Positions 26,979 through 36,478 of a stretch of DNA of 64,000 nt are shown here, piece after piece. The translations under genes and the position numbers were made by a program. The DNA is from Ensifer adhaerens (lineage in GTDB: Bacteria > Pseudomonadota > Alphaproteobacteria > Rhizobiales > Rhizobiaceae). The stretch covers positions 1,524,795 through 1,588,794 of the forward strand of contig NZ_JABEKT010000001.1 in the NCBI RefSeq assembly GCF_013283195.1, read 5' to 3'. The notes beneath the pieces were generated by a model, which saw only the letters and a list, made by a program, of their open reading frames with translations, had not been told where the DNA came from and did not search any database. How positions within the stretch are numbered: position 1 is the first letter of the stretch; every line of letters begins with the position of its first letter.

Positions 26979-29936
26979 ATGCAGGATACGATGGCAGCGC
27001 ACTGGTGGGGCATGGAGACGGCGCCGATCAAACCGGCGAGCCAGGCCGACGCCAAATCCGCGCTGTCGGTACTGAAGGACATGGCCAAGGGCCATGATCG
27101 GATCAGCCGCCTGCTGGCATCCGAAACGCCGTTCAAGGCTTTCGTCGTCTCTGCCTTTGCCCTGTCGCCGTTCCTGCGCGACACCGGTGGCAGTCAGCCC
27201 GGCATACTCGAACAGATCTTGACCGAACCGCTGCCGCAATTTCTTGCCGAAAGGGTTCGGCGAGCGCGAGACGCCTGGGCGCCGGCAGAGCCGGGCGTGG
27301 CGCTCCCCGACACCGAGGTCATGACGCGACTTCGAAAGGCCAAGCGCGAGCTTGCTTTTGCCGTGGCGCTGGCTGATCTCTCCCGACACTTCGACGGTCG
27401 CGAGACGACGCGCTGGCTGAGCGAATTTGCCGGTGCTGCGGTTTCTGCCACGATCGACCATCTGCTGCTGAGCGGCCACCAGGCGGGAAAGCTTGCACTC
27501 AAGGATGTGACTGCCCCCAGCGAAGGTTCCGGCGTCGTCGTTCTCGGCATGGGCAAGCTCGGCGCCTTTGAGCTCAATTATTCCTCCGACATCGATCTCG
27601 TGGTGTTCTACGATCCGCAGTCCGGCATCGTCGTCGATCGCGACGACGCGTCCGAGACCTTCGGCCGGCTGCTGCGACGCCTCATCCGCATCCTCCAGGA
27701 GCGCACCGGCGACGGCTACGTCTTTCGCACAGATTTGCGGCTGCGTCCGGATCCCGGCTCGACTCCACTCGCGATCCCCGTCGAGGCGGCCATGCTCTAT
27801 TACGAGGGCAGGGGGCAGAACTGGGAGCGCGCCGCCTTCATCAAGGCGCGTCCCGTTGCCGGTGACATCGCTGCTGGCGATGCATTCTTGAAAGAACTGA
27901 CGCCGTTCGTTTTCCGCAAGTACCTCGACTATGCGGCAATTGCCGACATCCATTCAATCAAGCGGCAGATCCACGCGCACAAGGGCCACGGCGAGATTGC
28001 GGTCAAGGGGCACAATATCAAGCTCGGTCGCGGCGGCATCCGCGAGATCGAGTTCTTCGTTCAGACGCAGCAACTGATCGCCGGCGGGCGCATGCCCGAT
28101 CTGCGGCTGAAGGCAACCGAGCCGATGCTGCGCGCGCTGGTCAAGGCCGGCTGGATCGACGAGACGACGGCAGATGAACTGGTCGAGGCCTACTGGTTCC
28201 TGCGCGATGTCGAACACCGGATCCAGATGGTGCGCGACGAACAGACCCATGTGTTACCGGAGACAGAGGCGGAGCTGAAGCGCATCGCCTTCATGCTCGG
28301 TTTCGAGGACACGGCCAGCTTTTCAAAGGACCTGTCAAAGGTCCTGCGTACCGTCGAGCGACGCTACGCCCAGCTCTTCGAGCAGGAGGCGAAGCTTTCG
28401 AGCGAGACCGGCAATCTGGTCTTCACCGGCCAGCGTGACGATCCCGATACGCTCGAGACCCTGAGGAAGCTCGGTTTCCAGCGGCCCTCCGACATCTCGC
28501 ACACGATCCGCACCTGGCATTACGGCCGCTACCGCGCGACGCAGTCGGTGGAAGCGCGCGAGCGTCTGACGGAACTGACGCCACAGCTCCTGCGCGTTTT
28601 CGGCGAGAGCCGGCGCGCCGACGAAGCACTCTTGCGTTTCGATCACTTCATTTCCGGTCTGCCAGCCGGCATCCAGCTGTTTTCACTGCTCGGCAACAAT
28701 CCGCGGCTCCTGTCGCTGATCGTCAACATCATGTCGTCTGCGCCGCGGCTGGCCGAGATCATCGCGGCGCGGCCACATGTGTTCGACGGCATGCTCGATC
28801 CCGGCCTCCTGGCGGAGTTGCCGACCAGGGACTATCTGGCGCCGCGCATCGCCAACTTCGTTTCCGGCGCCCGTCACTATGAAGAAGTGCTCGACCGGCT
28901 GCGCATCATCGCTGCTGAACAGCGTTTCCTGATCGGAATTCGCCTGTTGACGGGCTCCATCTCTGGTGCGCAGGCGGGCCGGGCCTTTACCGATCTTGCC
29001 GACCTGATCATCGCTGCGGCGGTGGACGCGGTGCTGGCAGAGGTGCGTTCGGTCCACGGCGATTTTCCGGGCGGGCGCATTGTTGTCGTCGGCATGGGCA
29101 AGCTCGGCAGCCACGAGCTGACGGCGGGCTCTGACGTCGATCTGATCCTGCTCTACGACTATGACGACGCTGCCACGGAATCGGACGGCGGCAAGCCGCT
29201 CGATCCGATGCGCTATTTCACCCGGCTGACCCAGCGCCTGATCGCAGCCCTCTCGGCGCCGACCGCCGAAGGTGTGCTCTATGAGGTCGACATGCGGCTC
29301 CGGCCATCCGGCAACAAGGGGCCGGTCGCCACCCGCATCAATGCCTTTGCCAAGTATCAGCGCGAAGAAGCCTGGACCTGGGAGCATCTGGCGTTGACGC
29401 GGGCGCGCTGTATCTGCGGTGACGACAGCCTGAAGGCGCAAGCCGACGCCATCTTCGCCGAAGTGCTCGGCCAGAAGCGCGATGTTGCCAAAGTCAGCGC
29501 CGACGTGATCTCGATGCGCGAGATGATCGACAGCGAGAAGCCGCCAAACGACATCTGGGATTTCAAGCTGATCCCCGGCGGTCTTGTCGATATCGAGTTC
29601 ATCGCGCAATACTTGGCGCTGATTGCACCCACCAAGGGCGTGCCACCGCTTGAAGCCGGCGCCCATACGGCCGATGCCTTGAGGGTGCTTGGTGGTGCGA
29701 TGATGAATCCGAACGATGTCGATACCACGATAGAAGCGCTGGGCCTCTTCACCGAGCTGTCGCAGATCGTGCGGCTGTGCATCGAGGGAGAGTTCGACCC
29801 GAAGGAGGCGCCGGCCGGTCTCGTCGACCTCGTCTGCCGTGCCGGAGACTATCCCGACCTGAAGACGCTGGAGGCCGATATCAAGCGGCTGTCGAAGGCC
29901 GTCAGGCGAATTTTTCAGTCTGTGGTTTCGGGATAG
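26979..29936 (+). CDS. glnE: Glutamine synthetase adenylyltransferase/deadenylase GlnE
   Basis: 985 residues, the family's usual size. Two nucleotidyltransferase modules are visible: the N-terminal deadenylase (GMGKLGAFELNYSSDIDLVV from about residue 190) and the C-terminal adenylylase (GMGKLGSHELTAGSDVDLIL from about residue 705), each followed by a helical domain (HIQMVRDEQTHVLP; FIAQYLALIA). The enzyme adds or removes AMP on a Tyr of glutamine synthetase under control of PII, and so sets nitrogen assimilation. AGGGGG precedes the ATG. Its 3' end overlaps that of the convergent PleC-like gene by 22 bp, so opposing transcripts overlap there. Confidence 0.95.
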   Translation: MQDTMAAHWWGMETAPIKPASQADAKSALSVLKDMAKGHDRISRLLASETPFKAFVVSAFALSPFLRDTGGSQPGILEQILTEPLPQFLAERVRRARDAWAPAEPGVALPDTEVMTRLRKAKRELAFAVALADLSRHFDGRETTRWLSEFAGAAVSATIDHLLLSGHQAGKLALKDVTAPSEGSGVVVLGMGKLGAFELNYSSDIDLVVFYDPQSGIVVDRDDASETFGRLLRRLIRILQERTGDGYVFRTDLRLRPDPGSTPLAIPVEAAMLYYEGRGQNWERAAFIKARPVAGDIAAGDAFLKELTPFVFRKYLDYAAIADIHSIKRQIHAHKGHGEIAVKGHNIKLGRGGIREIEFFVQTQQLIAGGRMPDLRLKATEPMLRALVKAGWIDETTADELVEAYWFLRDVEHRIQMVRDEQTHVLPETEAELKRIAFMLGFEDTASFSKDLSKVLRTVERRYAQLFEQEAKLSSETGNLVFTGQRDDPDTLETLRKLGFQRPSDISHTIRTWHYGRYRATQSVEARERLTELTPQLLRVFGESRRADEALLRFDHFISGLPAGIQLFSLLGNNPRLLSLIVNIMSSAPRLAEIIAARPHVFDGMLDPGLLAELPTRDYLAPRIANFVSGARHYEEVLDRLRIIAAEQRFLIGIRLLTGSISGAQAGRAFTDLADLIIAAAVDAVLAEVRSVHGDFPGGRIVVVGMGKLGSHELTAGSDVDLILLYDYDDAATESDGGKPLDPMRYFTRLTQRLIAALSAPTAEGVLYEVDMRLRPSGNKGPVATRINAFAKYQREEAWTWEHLALTRARCICGDDSLKAQADAIFAEVLGQKRDVAKVSADVISMREMIDSEKPPNDIWDFKLIPGGLVDIEFIAQYLALIAPTKGVPPLEAGAHTADALRVLGGAMMNPNDVDTTIEALGLFTELSQIVRLCIEGEFDPKEAPAGLVDLVCRAGDYPDLKTLEADIKRLSKAVRRIFQSVVSG

Positions 29937-32275
29937 GGCTGCGGGTCGCTTTCGCGATCGGGCATGCGCAGAGAAATGATCGTGCCGACGTTCTCGGCGG
30001 AATGGATCTTCATCGTTCCGCCGTGAAGGCGCGTCAACGAGCGGGAGATGGCAAGCCCGAGGCCGGAGCCGCCCTTGCTCTTGGCATACTGGCTTTGCAC
30101 CTGCTCGAAGGGCTGGCCGATCTTCTGCAGGGCGTCGCGCGGGATGCCGATGCCGGAGTCTGCGATCGTCAGCGTCACCGCCCCGGTGACCTTGCGGGCG
30201 CGCAACGAAATGCGCCCGCCTTCATTGGTGAACTTGACCGCGTTCGACAGGAGGTTGAGCAGCACCTGCTTCATCGCCCGACGATCCGCGACCACGGTCA
30301 GGCCCGAAGCGATATGCTGCACCACATGGATGTTCTTCTGCTGCGCCGGGATCGTGGTGAAGCGGATCGTCTCCTCGATCAGCGGTGCGAGATCGATCGT
30401 CTCGCGGCTGATGCGCATATGGCCCGCCTCGATCTTCGACATGTCCAGGATGTCGTTGATCACGTTCAGGAGGTGTTTGCCGCTCTCGTGGATGTCGCGC
30501 GAGTACTCATCGTACTTCTCGGAGCCGAGCGGCCCGAACATCTGGGTCTGCAGGATCTCCGAAAAGCCGAGAATGGCGTTGAGCGGGGTCCTCAGCTCAT
30601 GGGACATGTTGGCCAGGAATTCCGACTTGGCGCGGTTTGCTGCCTCGGCGCGTTCCTTCTCCGCCTGGTAGTTGGCGTTGGCGATCGAAAGCTCCGTCTT
30701 CTGCCTTTCCAGCGTCATGCGCGAGGCTGAGAGATCGCCGATGGTCGCCATCAGCCGGCGCTCGGATTCGCGCAGCCGCACCTGGTGCCGCTTCAGAAGC
30801 GTGATGTCGGTGCCGACAGAAACGAGGCCGCCGTCGCGCGTGCGCCGTTCGTTGATCTGCAGCCAGCGCTCGTCGGCGAGCTGCACTTCCGTTGTTTGCG
30901 AGTGGTTGCTCCGGTCCGGATCAGCGATGCGGCGCTCAACCACCGGACGGGCTGCCGCCGCGTGAACGGCGATGCGTTCCGTGCCCGGCACCAGCACGTG
31001 GTCCGGCAGCTTGTAGGCTTCCTGGTAGTGCGTGTTGCACATGACCAGCCGGTCCTGCTTGTCCCAGAGAACGAAGGCTTCGGACGTGCATTCGATCGCA
31101 TCGGCCAGGCGCTGGTCAGCTTCCGCGTAACGCTGGGCCAGGCGATGCTGTTCGGTGACGTCCATGGCGATGCCGATGAGATGGGCGCGGCCGGAAACGG
31201 TGCGGATGATCTCGGCGCGGGCGCGCAGCCAGACATAGTGGCCGTCCGCATGGCGCATGCGGAACACCTGGTCGATCTGGCGTGCATCGCCGCGGGCGAT
31301 CGTGCGGGCAACGCCATAGATCCCGCGATCATCGGGATGCATCAGCCGTGCGGCGTCGCCGAAGGACAACACGCTGCTTTCGCCGGGCATGCCCAGCATT
31401 TCGTACATCGACCGCGACCAGAACAGCCGTCGGTTGGCAAGGTCGAAATCCCAGAGGCCGCAGCGGCCGCGCGATAGCGCGGTCTCTACCCGCAGGTTCG
31501 ATTCGACAAACACCGAGTCGGCGTCGCGGGCCCGTTTGGCCTGGATGTAGTAGGCATAAAGGACCACCAGCAGGATCGCCGAAATGCCGGCAAACAGTGT
31601 CACATTAAGCGACACCTCGTCGCGCCACGCCGTTTCCAGCTGGGTCACCGGCGTTGCTGCCAGGATGACGCCGGCCGCTTCCGGCAGCTGCGCCAAGGCG
31701 ACGATATGGTCGATGCCGTCGATGGCCGTCTTCATGATGCTGGAATGTTCGCCGTAATACTGCAGCGTGGCGATATCTGGTGCCACCGAGGCAAGTGTCC
31801 GGCCGATCAGCGGCACGCCATCCGGCGTGCTGGCGAAGATCCGGCCATCCTTGCGCACAGTCAAAAGGAACGTGCCCGGATCGAGCATGGTGGTGGGCAA
31901 GTACTGGGTCAGGCGCTGCTCAGCGTCCCAACGGCGGCCCTCGTCAAACAGCGTCATGCCGTCGGCCTGAAACGCTGCGACAGCGGTGGCGGCTGCGAGA
32001 CCGACGGTCTGGCGCGAGCTGTCCTCCATCCTGCTGTGTTCGTCCATGATGCCGGACATGCGCGAAACCGCGACGATAATTAGGAATGCGATGATGAGGA
32101 TCGGGATGGAACGCTTGAGAATAGGCTCCGCGCTCGCCAGACGCTGCGACGTCGGCTCGGCGAAAATCTTCGCCTGCGAGATGAACTCGCTTTCCAGGCC
32201 GGCAAAGCCTGGAAACCTGAGTCGCAACCGCCCGTCGGCTGCGCTCGCTGGTCGCGCGTCCGCCATCTTACCCAA
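29915..32275 (-). CDS. pleC: PleC-like PAS sensor histidine kinase
   Basis: 786 residues from TTG 32275 (GAGGG about 7 bases upstream); ATG 32266 is the alternative. Membrane segments at about 58-78 and 225-245 enclose an extracytoplasmic sensor domain. At least two PAS regions follow (about 275-400 and 400-520), then HisKA with His559 (MSHELRTPLNAILGF) and HATPase (DSGIGIP, GSGLGLAIS). In S. meliloti the PleC gene, as I recall, lies directly after degP-regulator-kinase-glnE, exactly this order. PleC acts mainly as phosphatase of DivK and regulates the CtrA pathway and polarity, opposing DivJ (see 2629-4224). A CtrA-like box lies 90 bp upstream. Confidence 0.82.
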   Translation of the reverse strand: MGKMADARPASAADGRLRLRFPGFAGLESEFISQAKIFAEPTSQRLASAEPILKRSIPILIIAFLIIVAVSRMSGIMDEHSRMEDSSRQTVGLAAATAVAAFQADGMTLFDEGRRWDAEQRLTQYLPTTMLDPGTFLLTVRKDGRIFASTPDGVPLIGRTLASVAPDIATLQYYGEHSSIMKTAIDGIDHIVALAQLPEAAGVILAATPVTQLETAWRDEVSLNVTLFAGISAILLVVLYAYYIQAKRARDADSVFVESNLRVETALSRGRCGLWDFDLANRRLFWSRSMYEMLGMPGESSVLSFGDAARLMHPDDRGIYGVARTIARGDARQIDQVFRMRHADGHYVWLRARAEIIRTVSGRAHLIGIAMDVTEQHRLAQRYAEADQRLADAIECTSEAFVLWDKQDRLVMCNTHYQEAYKLPDHVLVPGTERIAVHAAAARPVVERRIADPDRSNHSQTTEVQLADERWLQINERRTRDGGLVSVGTDITLLKRHQVRLRESERRLMATIGDLSASRMTLERQKTELSIANANYQAEKERAEAANRAKSEFLANMSHELRTPLNAILGFSEILQTQMFGPLGSEKYDEYSRDIHESGKHLLNVINDILDMSKIEAGHMRISRETIDLAPLIEETIRFTTIPAQQKNIHVVQHIASGLTVVADRRAMKQVLLNLLSNAVKFTNEGGRISLRARKVTGAVTLTIADSGIGIPRDALQKIGQPFEQVQSQYAKSKGGSGLGLAISRSLTRLHGGTMKIHSAENVGTIISLRMPDRESDPQPYPETTD

Positions 32276-32362
32276 TGTGAAACCCTCTGATGATTCGGCG
32301 CGCCGCTCGCCCGAATCTGACTCAATGAATCACAGGGCGATTCGCCTTGTCCAGAGGAAAGG

Positions 32363-32379
32363 GTAAAGATTTCTTAACC
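32363..32379 (+). promoter_or_regulatory. CtrA-like box upstream of the PleC-like gene
   Basis: GTAA-AGATTTC-TTAACC, one mismatch from TTAA-N7-TTAACC, located about 90 bp upstream of the pleC-like start. It would place a kinase of the CtrA circuit under CtrA control. Seen by eye; binding is inferred. Confidence 0.5.
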
Positions 32380-32402
32380 ATTTCTTATCGTTGGAAAATA
32401 AT

Positions 32403-32430
32403 AGGCCGGGTCGCCCAAGCGGCCCGGCCT
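32403..32430 (-). terminator. Terminator of pepN
   Basis: AGGCCGGG (32403-32410) pairs with CCCGGCCT (32423-32430) with a 12-nt loop; on the minus strand TATTATTTTCC follows. It lies 30 bp past the pepN stop and separates pepN from the pleC-like gene on the same strand. Confidence 0.7.
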
Positions 32431-32459
32431 TTCGATAACGGCTGTTTTTCCCAGGCTTT

Positions 32460-35108
32460 TCAGGCCTTGAGCATGCGCTCGACGATGTCGCTGACATCGG
32501 CTGAAAGCTTGGTCGCGCTTACAATTTCCTTCAACGCATTGCGGGCGTGACCGGCGCGCACGTCTTCGAGCGAGCGCCAGGAGCGCATCGAGGTCAGGAT
32601 GCGCGCTGCGAGTTGCGGATTGCGCGGATCGATGTCTAGGATCTGCTTGGCGAGGAAACGATACCCCTCGCCATCGGCGCGGTTGAAACCTGTCGGATTG
32701 GCGAAGGCGTAGCTGCCGATCAGCGACCGCACGCGGTTCGGATTGTTACCGTTGAAAAGCGGCTCCGTCATCAGGGTCTTGATGCGATCGAGCGTGCCGG
32801 CGCCCGGGATCGTCGCCTGAACGGCGAACCACTTGTCGATGACGAGCGCGTTGTCGGCAAATCGCTTGCGGAAGGTCGCAAGTGCCTGAGCCGCCTCGGG
32901 CGCATCCGGGAACCGGTGCGCCAGCAGCGCCAGGGCATGGCTGAGGTCGGTCATGTTGTCGGCGGCTGCAAAGGCTTCCGCCGCCCGCGCCGGATTGTCT
33001 TCGCCATGGACGAGATAGGTGAGGGCGGCGTTGCGCAGAGCGCGGCGTCCGGCACTTTCCGCATCCGGGCTGAAGGCAGCCTTCGACGCCATTTCGTCCG
33101 CGAGCCGAAGGAAGGTTTCGCGTCCGGCAACGGCGATCGCCTTGAGGACCTGCTGCCGGGCGGCATGGATGGCGTCTGGATCGTTGTCGGCGCCGATCTC
33201 GCGGGCGATGTCGGCTTCGCTTGGCAGCGACAGCGCCTGCGACCGGAATGCCGGCTCAAGAGTGTCGTCGGCGGCCGCGCCGATAAGGCCATCGATGAGG
33301 GCTCTTTCGACAGTGACGGATTTGCCAGCACGAACGTCGGCTGTCGCTGATACCAGATTGGCAAGCGCAATGGCGTTGAGCGCCTGCCAACGGGCGAACA
33401 GATCGCTCTCATGCCGGGCGATCAGCGCCAGATCGTCGTCGGACTGCTCGATATGCAGGTTGATCGGGGCAGAAAAGCCCCGGTTGAACGATGGAACCGG
33501 GCGCGAGGTGATACCGGAGAACACCACAGTCTGCTTGCGCTCGGTGAGGTGGAGCACGTCGCCAGTGATATCCGCGCCAGTTACGCTCGAAAGGTCCGCT
33601 TCCGCACCGTCCTCGAGCAGCAGGCCCATGCGCAGCGGAATGTGCATCGGCTCCTTGGCACTTTGCCCAGGCGTCGCCGGCACGGTCTGTTCGAGCGACA
33701 GTGTGAAGGTCTGTTTTGCCGCGTCATAGGCGCCGGAGGCCGTCACCAGCGGTGTGCCTGCCTGATGGTACCAGAGCGAGAACTGGCTGAGATCGCGGCC
33801 GCTGACTTCAGCGAAGCAGGCGATGAAATCCTCGATCGTCACAGCCTGGCCGTCGTGGCGCTCGAAATAGAGATCCATGCCCTTCGTGAACAGGTCGCGA
33901 CCGAGAATGGTCGCGATCATCCGGGTGACTTCGGAGCCCTTCTCATAGACGGTCGTCGTGTAAAAATTGTTGATTTCGCGATACTTCGTCGGCCGGACCG
34001 GGTGGGCGAGGGGGCCCGCATCCTCGGGGAACTGTTCCGATTTCAGGTGCCGGACTTCGGCGATGCGCTTGACGGCGCGCGAGCGCATGTCGGCAGAAAA
34101 CTCGTGGTCGCGATATACCGTCAGGCCTTCCTTGAGGCAGAGCTGGAACCAGTCGCGGCAGGTGATGCGGTTGCCGGTCCAGTTGTGGAAGTATTCGTGT
34201 GCGATGATCGCTTCGATGTTGGCGTAATCGGCGTCGGTCGCTGTTTCCGGGTCGGCCAAAACGTATTTGTCGTTGAAGACGTTGAGCCCCTTGTTCTCCA
34301 TGGCGCCCATGTTGAAGTCGGAGACGGCGACGATCATGAAGATGTCCAGATCGTATTCGCGGCCGAAGGCCTCTTCGTCCCACTTCATCGAGCGCTTCAG
34401 CGCGTCCATCGCGTAGGATGCGCGCGGCTCCTTGCCGTGTTCGACGTAGATCTTCAGCGCGACCTCTCGGCCAGACAGGGTGGTGAACGTGTCCTCGACT
34501 ACGCCAAGGTCGCCGGCAACCAGCGCAAAGAGATAGCTGGGCTTCGGATGCGGATCGAACCAGGCGGCGAAGTGCCGGCCATCGCCCATGTCGGCGCCGC
34601 CGAGATAGTTACCGTTGGAAAGCAGCAGCGGCGCGGACTTCTTGTCGGCGATGATGTTGACCGTATAGACGGCGAGAACATCAGGGCGATCCGGGAAATA
34701 GGTGATGCGGCGGAAGCCTTCCGCCTCGCACTGCGTGCAATAGACTCTGTTGGTGCGGTAGAGACCCATCAGCTTGGTGTTGGTCTCGGGCGAGAGCAAC
34801 GTGGTGATGGTGACTTCGAACGGGGCGGCCTCGGGCAGGCCACGGATGGTCAGCGTGTCGTCGGTCACGTCGTAGAGCGTGGCTGCGAGTACTTCCTGGT
34901 CGAGCAGCAGGCCGGTCATGACGAGTTCGTCGCCGTCGAGCACCAGGGGCGCCGATGCGTCGACGCCTTCCCGCCGATGCAGGATCAGCCGCGCTTCGAC
35001 CTTCGTTTCCTTCGGGTCTAGTTCGAAGGTCAGATCCACTCTTTCAAGAACGAAGTCGGTCGGCCGGTAGTCTTCCAGATGAATGATCTGGCCAGTATTT
35101 GTCCGCAT
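32460..35108 (-). CDS. pepN: Aminopeptidase N (M1 zinc metallopeptidase)
   Basis: 882 residues starting at ATG 35108 (MRTNTGQIIHLEDY); the frame is open to 35243 but the upstream part lacks family similarity. The M1 exopeptidase motif GAMENKG, the zinc site His304-Glu305-x-x-His308 (HEYFHNWTGNRI) and the third ligand Glu in LKEGLTVYRDHEF are present, followed by a long C-terminal helical domain. It removes N-terminal amino acids from peptides in the cytoplasm. It is transcribed alone, with a terminator at 32403-32430. Confidence 0.95.
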   Translation of the reverse strand: MRTNTGQIIHLEDYRPTDFVLERVDLTFELDPKETKVEARLILHRREGVDASAPLVLDGDELVMTGLLLDQEVLAATLYDVTDDTLTIRGLPEAAPFEVTITTLLSPETNTKLMGLYRTNRVYCTQCEAEGFRRITYFPDRPDVLAVYTVNIIADKKSAPLLLSNGNYLGGADMGDGRHFAAWFDPHPKPSYLFALVAGDLGVVEDTFTTLSGREVALKIYVEHGKEPRASYAMDALKRSMKWDEEAFGREYDLDIFMIVAVSDFNMGAMENKGLNVFNDKYVLADPETATDADYANIEAIIAHEYFHNWTGNRITCRDWFQLCLKEGLTVYRDHEFSADMRSRAVKRIAEVRHLKSEQFPEDAGPLAHPVRPTKYREINNFYTTTVYEKGSEVTRMIATILGRDLFTKGMDLYFERHDGQAVTIEDFIACFAEVSGRDLSQFSLWYHQAGTPLVTASGAYDAAKQTFTLSLEQTVPATPGQSAKEPMHIPLRMGLLLEDGAEADLSSVTGADITGDVLHLTERKQTVVFSGITSRPVPSFNRGFSAPINLHIEQSDDDLALIARHESDLFARWQALNAIALANLVSATADVRAGKSVTVERALIDGLIGAAADDTLEPAFRSQALSLPSEADIAREIGADNDPDAIHAARQQVLKAIAVAGRETFLRLADEMASKAAFSPDAESAGRRALRNAALTYLVHGEDNPARAAEAFAAADNMTDLSHALALLAHRFPDAPEAAQALATFRKRFADNALVIDKWFAVQATIPGAGTLDRIKTLMTEPLFNGNNPNRVRSLIGSYAFANPTGFNRADGEGYRFLAKQILDIDPRNPQLAARILTSMRSWRSLEDVRAGHARNALKEIVSATKLSADVSDIVERMLKA

Positions 35109-35529
35109 GGTCAGTCCCGCTCGCGCCTTGCTACTGGTGGATTTGTAGAGGGCGCTTGTGATGGTGAAAAGGCCAAAGGGCGAAAAGCCGGATATGCCAC
35201 ACGATTGTGATGCCGGCGACCGCACTTCCGGCAGAAAAGACATGGCGTCCGGTATTCTTCCCGCTCCCTTATCGCTTTGACGTGTATCGAAGTGGCACTA
35301 ACAAGAAATAAACCGGAAAGGTTTTTTTCGACCTCGCTAAAGAAATCTTTGCGGCCGGCGCGACGACTGCGAATTCATCAAGAAAAAACACAAGTCATCA
35401 AGAAGTTTGATCCGACTTTCGCGGGCAGCACGGCTACAGTGACATGGTTCTCCGGTGAGCTTCTCACCCAAATCTCCCAAACTGTCGCCGCTGCGGTCCT
35501 TGTCCGCGCAGGCCCGAGAAGTGCTTTCC
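35109..35529. other. Divergent promoter region of pepN and a DMT transporter gene
   Basis: About 420 bp. AT-richer between 35280 and 35420, where the two promoters should lie. No small gene or regular repeat is apparent. The transporter frame is open from GTG 35455, so a longer protein start is possible in this stretch. Confidence 0.4.
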
Positions 35530-36468
35530 ATGGATGCCGAAGTCGAAAACCCGATGAAAGGGATCCTGCTCAAGGTCCTTTCGGTCGTCATTTTCGTTTG
35601 CATGTCGACCCTGATCAAGGCGGCGGGAACCGATATCGCCACTGGCCAGATCACCTTCTATCGATCCGCTTTCGCCATGGTGCCGATCCTCGGTTATCTC
35701 GCCTTTCGCGGCAATGTGCGCGATGCATTCAAGACGAAAGACCTGGGTGGCCACATCGCGCGCGGCTTCGTCGGTATCCTGGCAATGAGCTTCGGCTTTT
35801 ATGGTCTTGTGCATTTGCCGCTCCCGGAAGCCATCGCCATCGGCTATGCGATGCCGCTGATCGCCGTTGCCTTTGCCGCGATCTTTCTCGGCGAGACCGT
35901 CCGCCTCTACCGCTGGTCTGCTGTCGCCATCGGCCTGGTCGGCGTCATGATCATCACCTGGCCGCGGCTGACGCTGTTTCGTGAAGGTGGTCTGGGGTCG
36001 TCCGAGGCGCTCGGAGCGGCAGCGGTGCTGCTTTCGGCGGCCCTCGGCGCGATTGCCATGGTGCTGGTGCGCAAGCTGGTGAAGGCCGAGCGCACCCACA
36101 CGATCGTGCTCTACTTCTCGCTCTCGGCCTCGGTCTTTTCGCTGGCCACCCTGCCGTTCGGCTGGCCAAGCATCTCGCAGGAAGCGTTCCTCTTACTGAT
36201 GGTCGCCGGTTTTTGCGGCGGCGTGGCGCAGATCCTGTTGACCGAAAGCTACCGCCACGCCGACATGTCGACGATTGCGCCGTTCGAATACACGTCGATC
36301 GTGCTCGGCCTGATCATCGGCTATTTTCTGTTCGAGGACATTCCGACGGGCACGATGCTGATCGGCACTGCCATCGTCGTCGGCGCCGGCATCTTCATCA
36401 TCTTTCGCGAACACCGTCTCGGGTTGGAGCGCAAGGGCGCCCGCAAGCACGTCACGCCGCAGGGCTGA
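35530..36468 (+). CDS. EamA/DMT-family transporter
   Basis: 312 residues from ATG 35530; a GTG at 35455 would add 25 polar residues. Ten hydrophobic segments arranged as two EamA halves are visible, for example ILLKVLSVVIFVCMSTLIKA at the start, LPEAIAIGYAMPLIAVAFAA in the first half and APFEYTSIVLGLIIGYFLF in the second, the usual signature region. The protein is an inner-membrane exporter or importer of small metabolites; the substrate is unknown. The C-terminus is basic and cytoplasmic. It is convergent with the MFS transporter gene. Confidence 0.85.
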   Translation: MDAEVENPMKGILLKVLSVVIFVCMSTLIKAAGTDIATGQITFYRSAFAMVPILGYLAFRGNVRDAFKTKDLGGHIARGFVGILAMSFGFYGLVHLPLPEAIAIGYAMPLIAVAFAAIFLGETVRLYRWSAVAIGLVGVMIITWPRLTLFREGGLGSSEALGAAAVLLSAALGAIAMVLVRKLVKAERTHTIVLYFSLSASVFSLATLPFGWPSISQEAFLLLMVAGFCGGVAQILLTESYRHADMSTIAPFEYTSIVLGLIIGYFLFEDIPTGTMLIGTAIVVGAGIFIIFREHRLGLERKGARKHVTPQG

Positions 36469-36478
36469 CATCCCGGAT

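Noticed and set aside
33411-35021. 536-codon plus-strand frame opposite pepN
   Set aside because: Shadow of the strongly conserved M1 peptidase frame.
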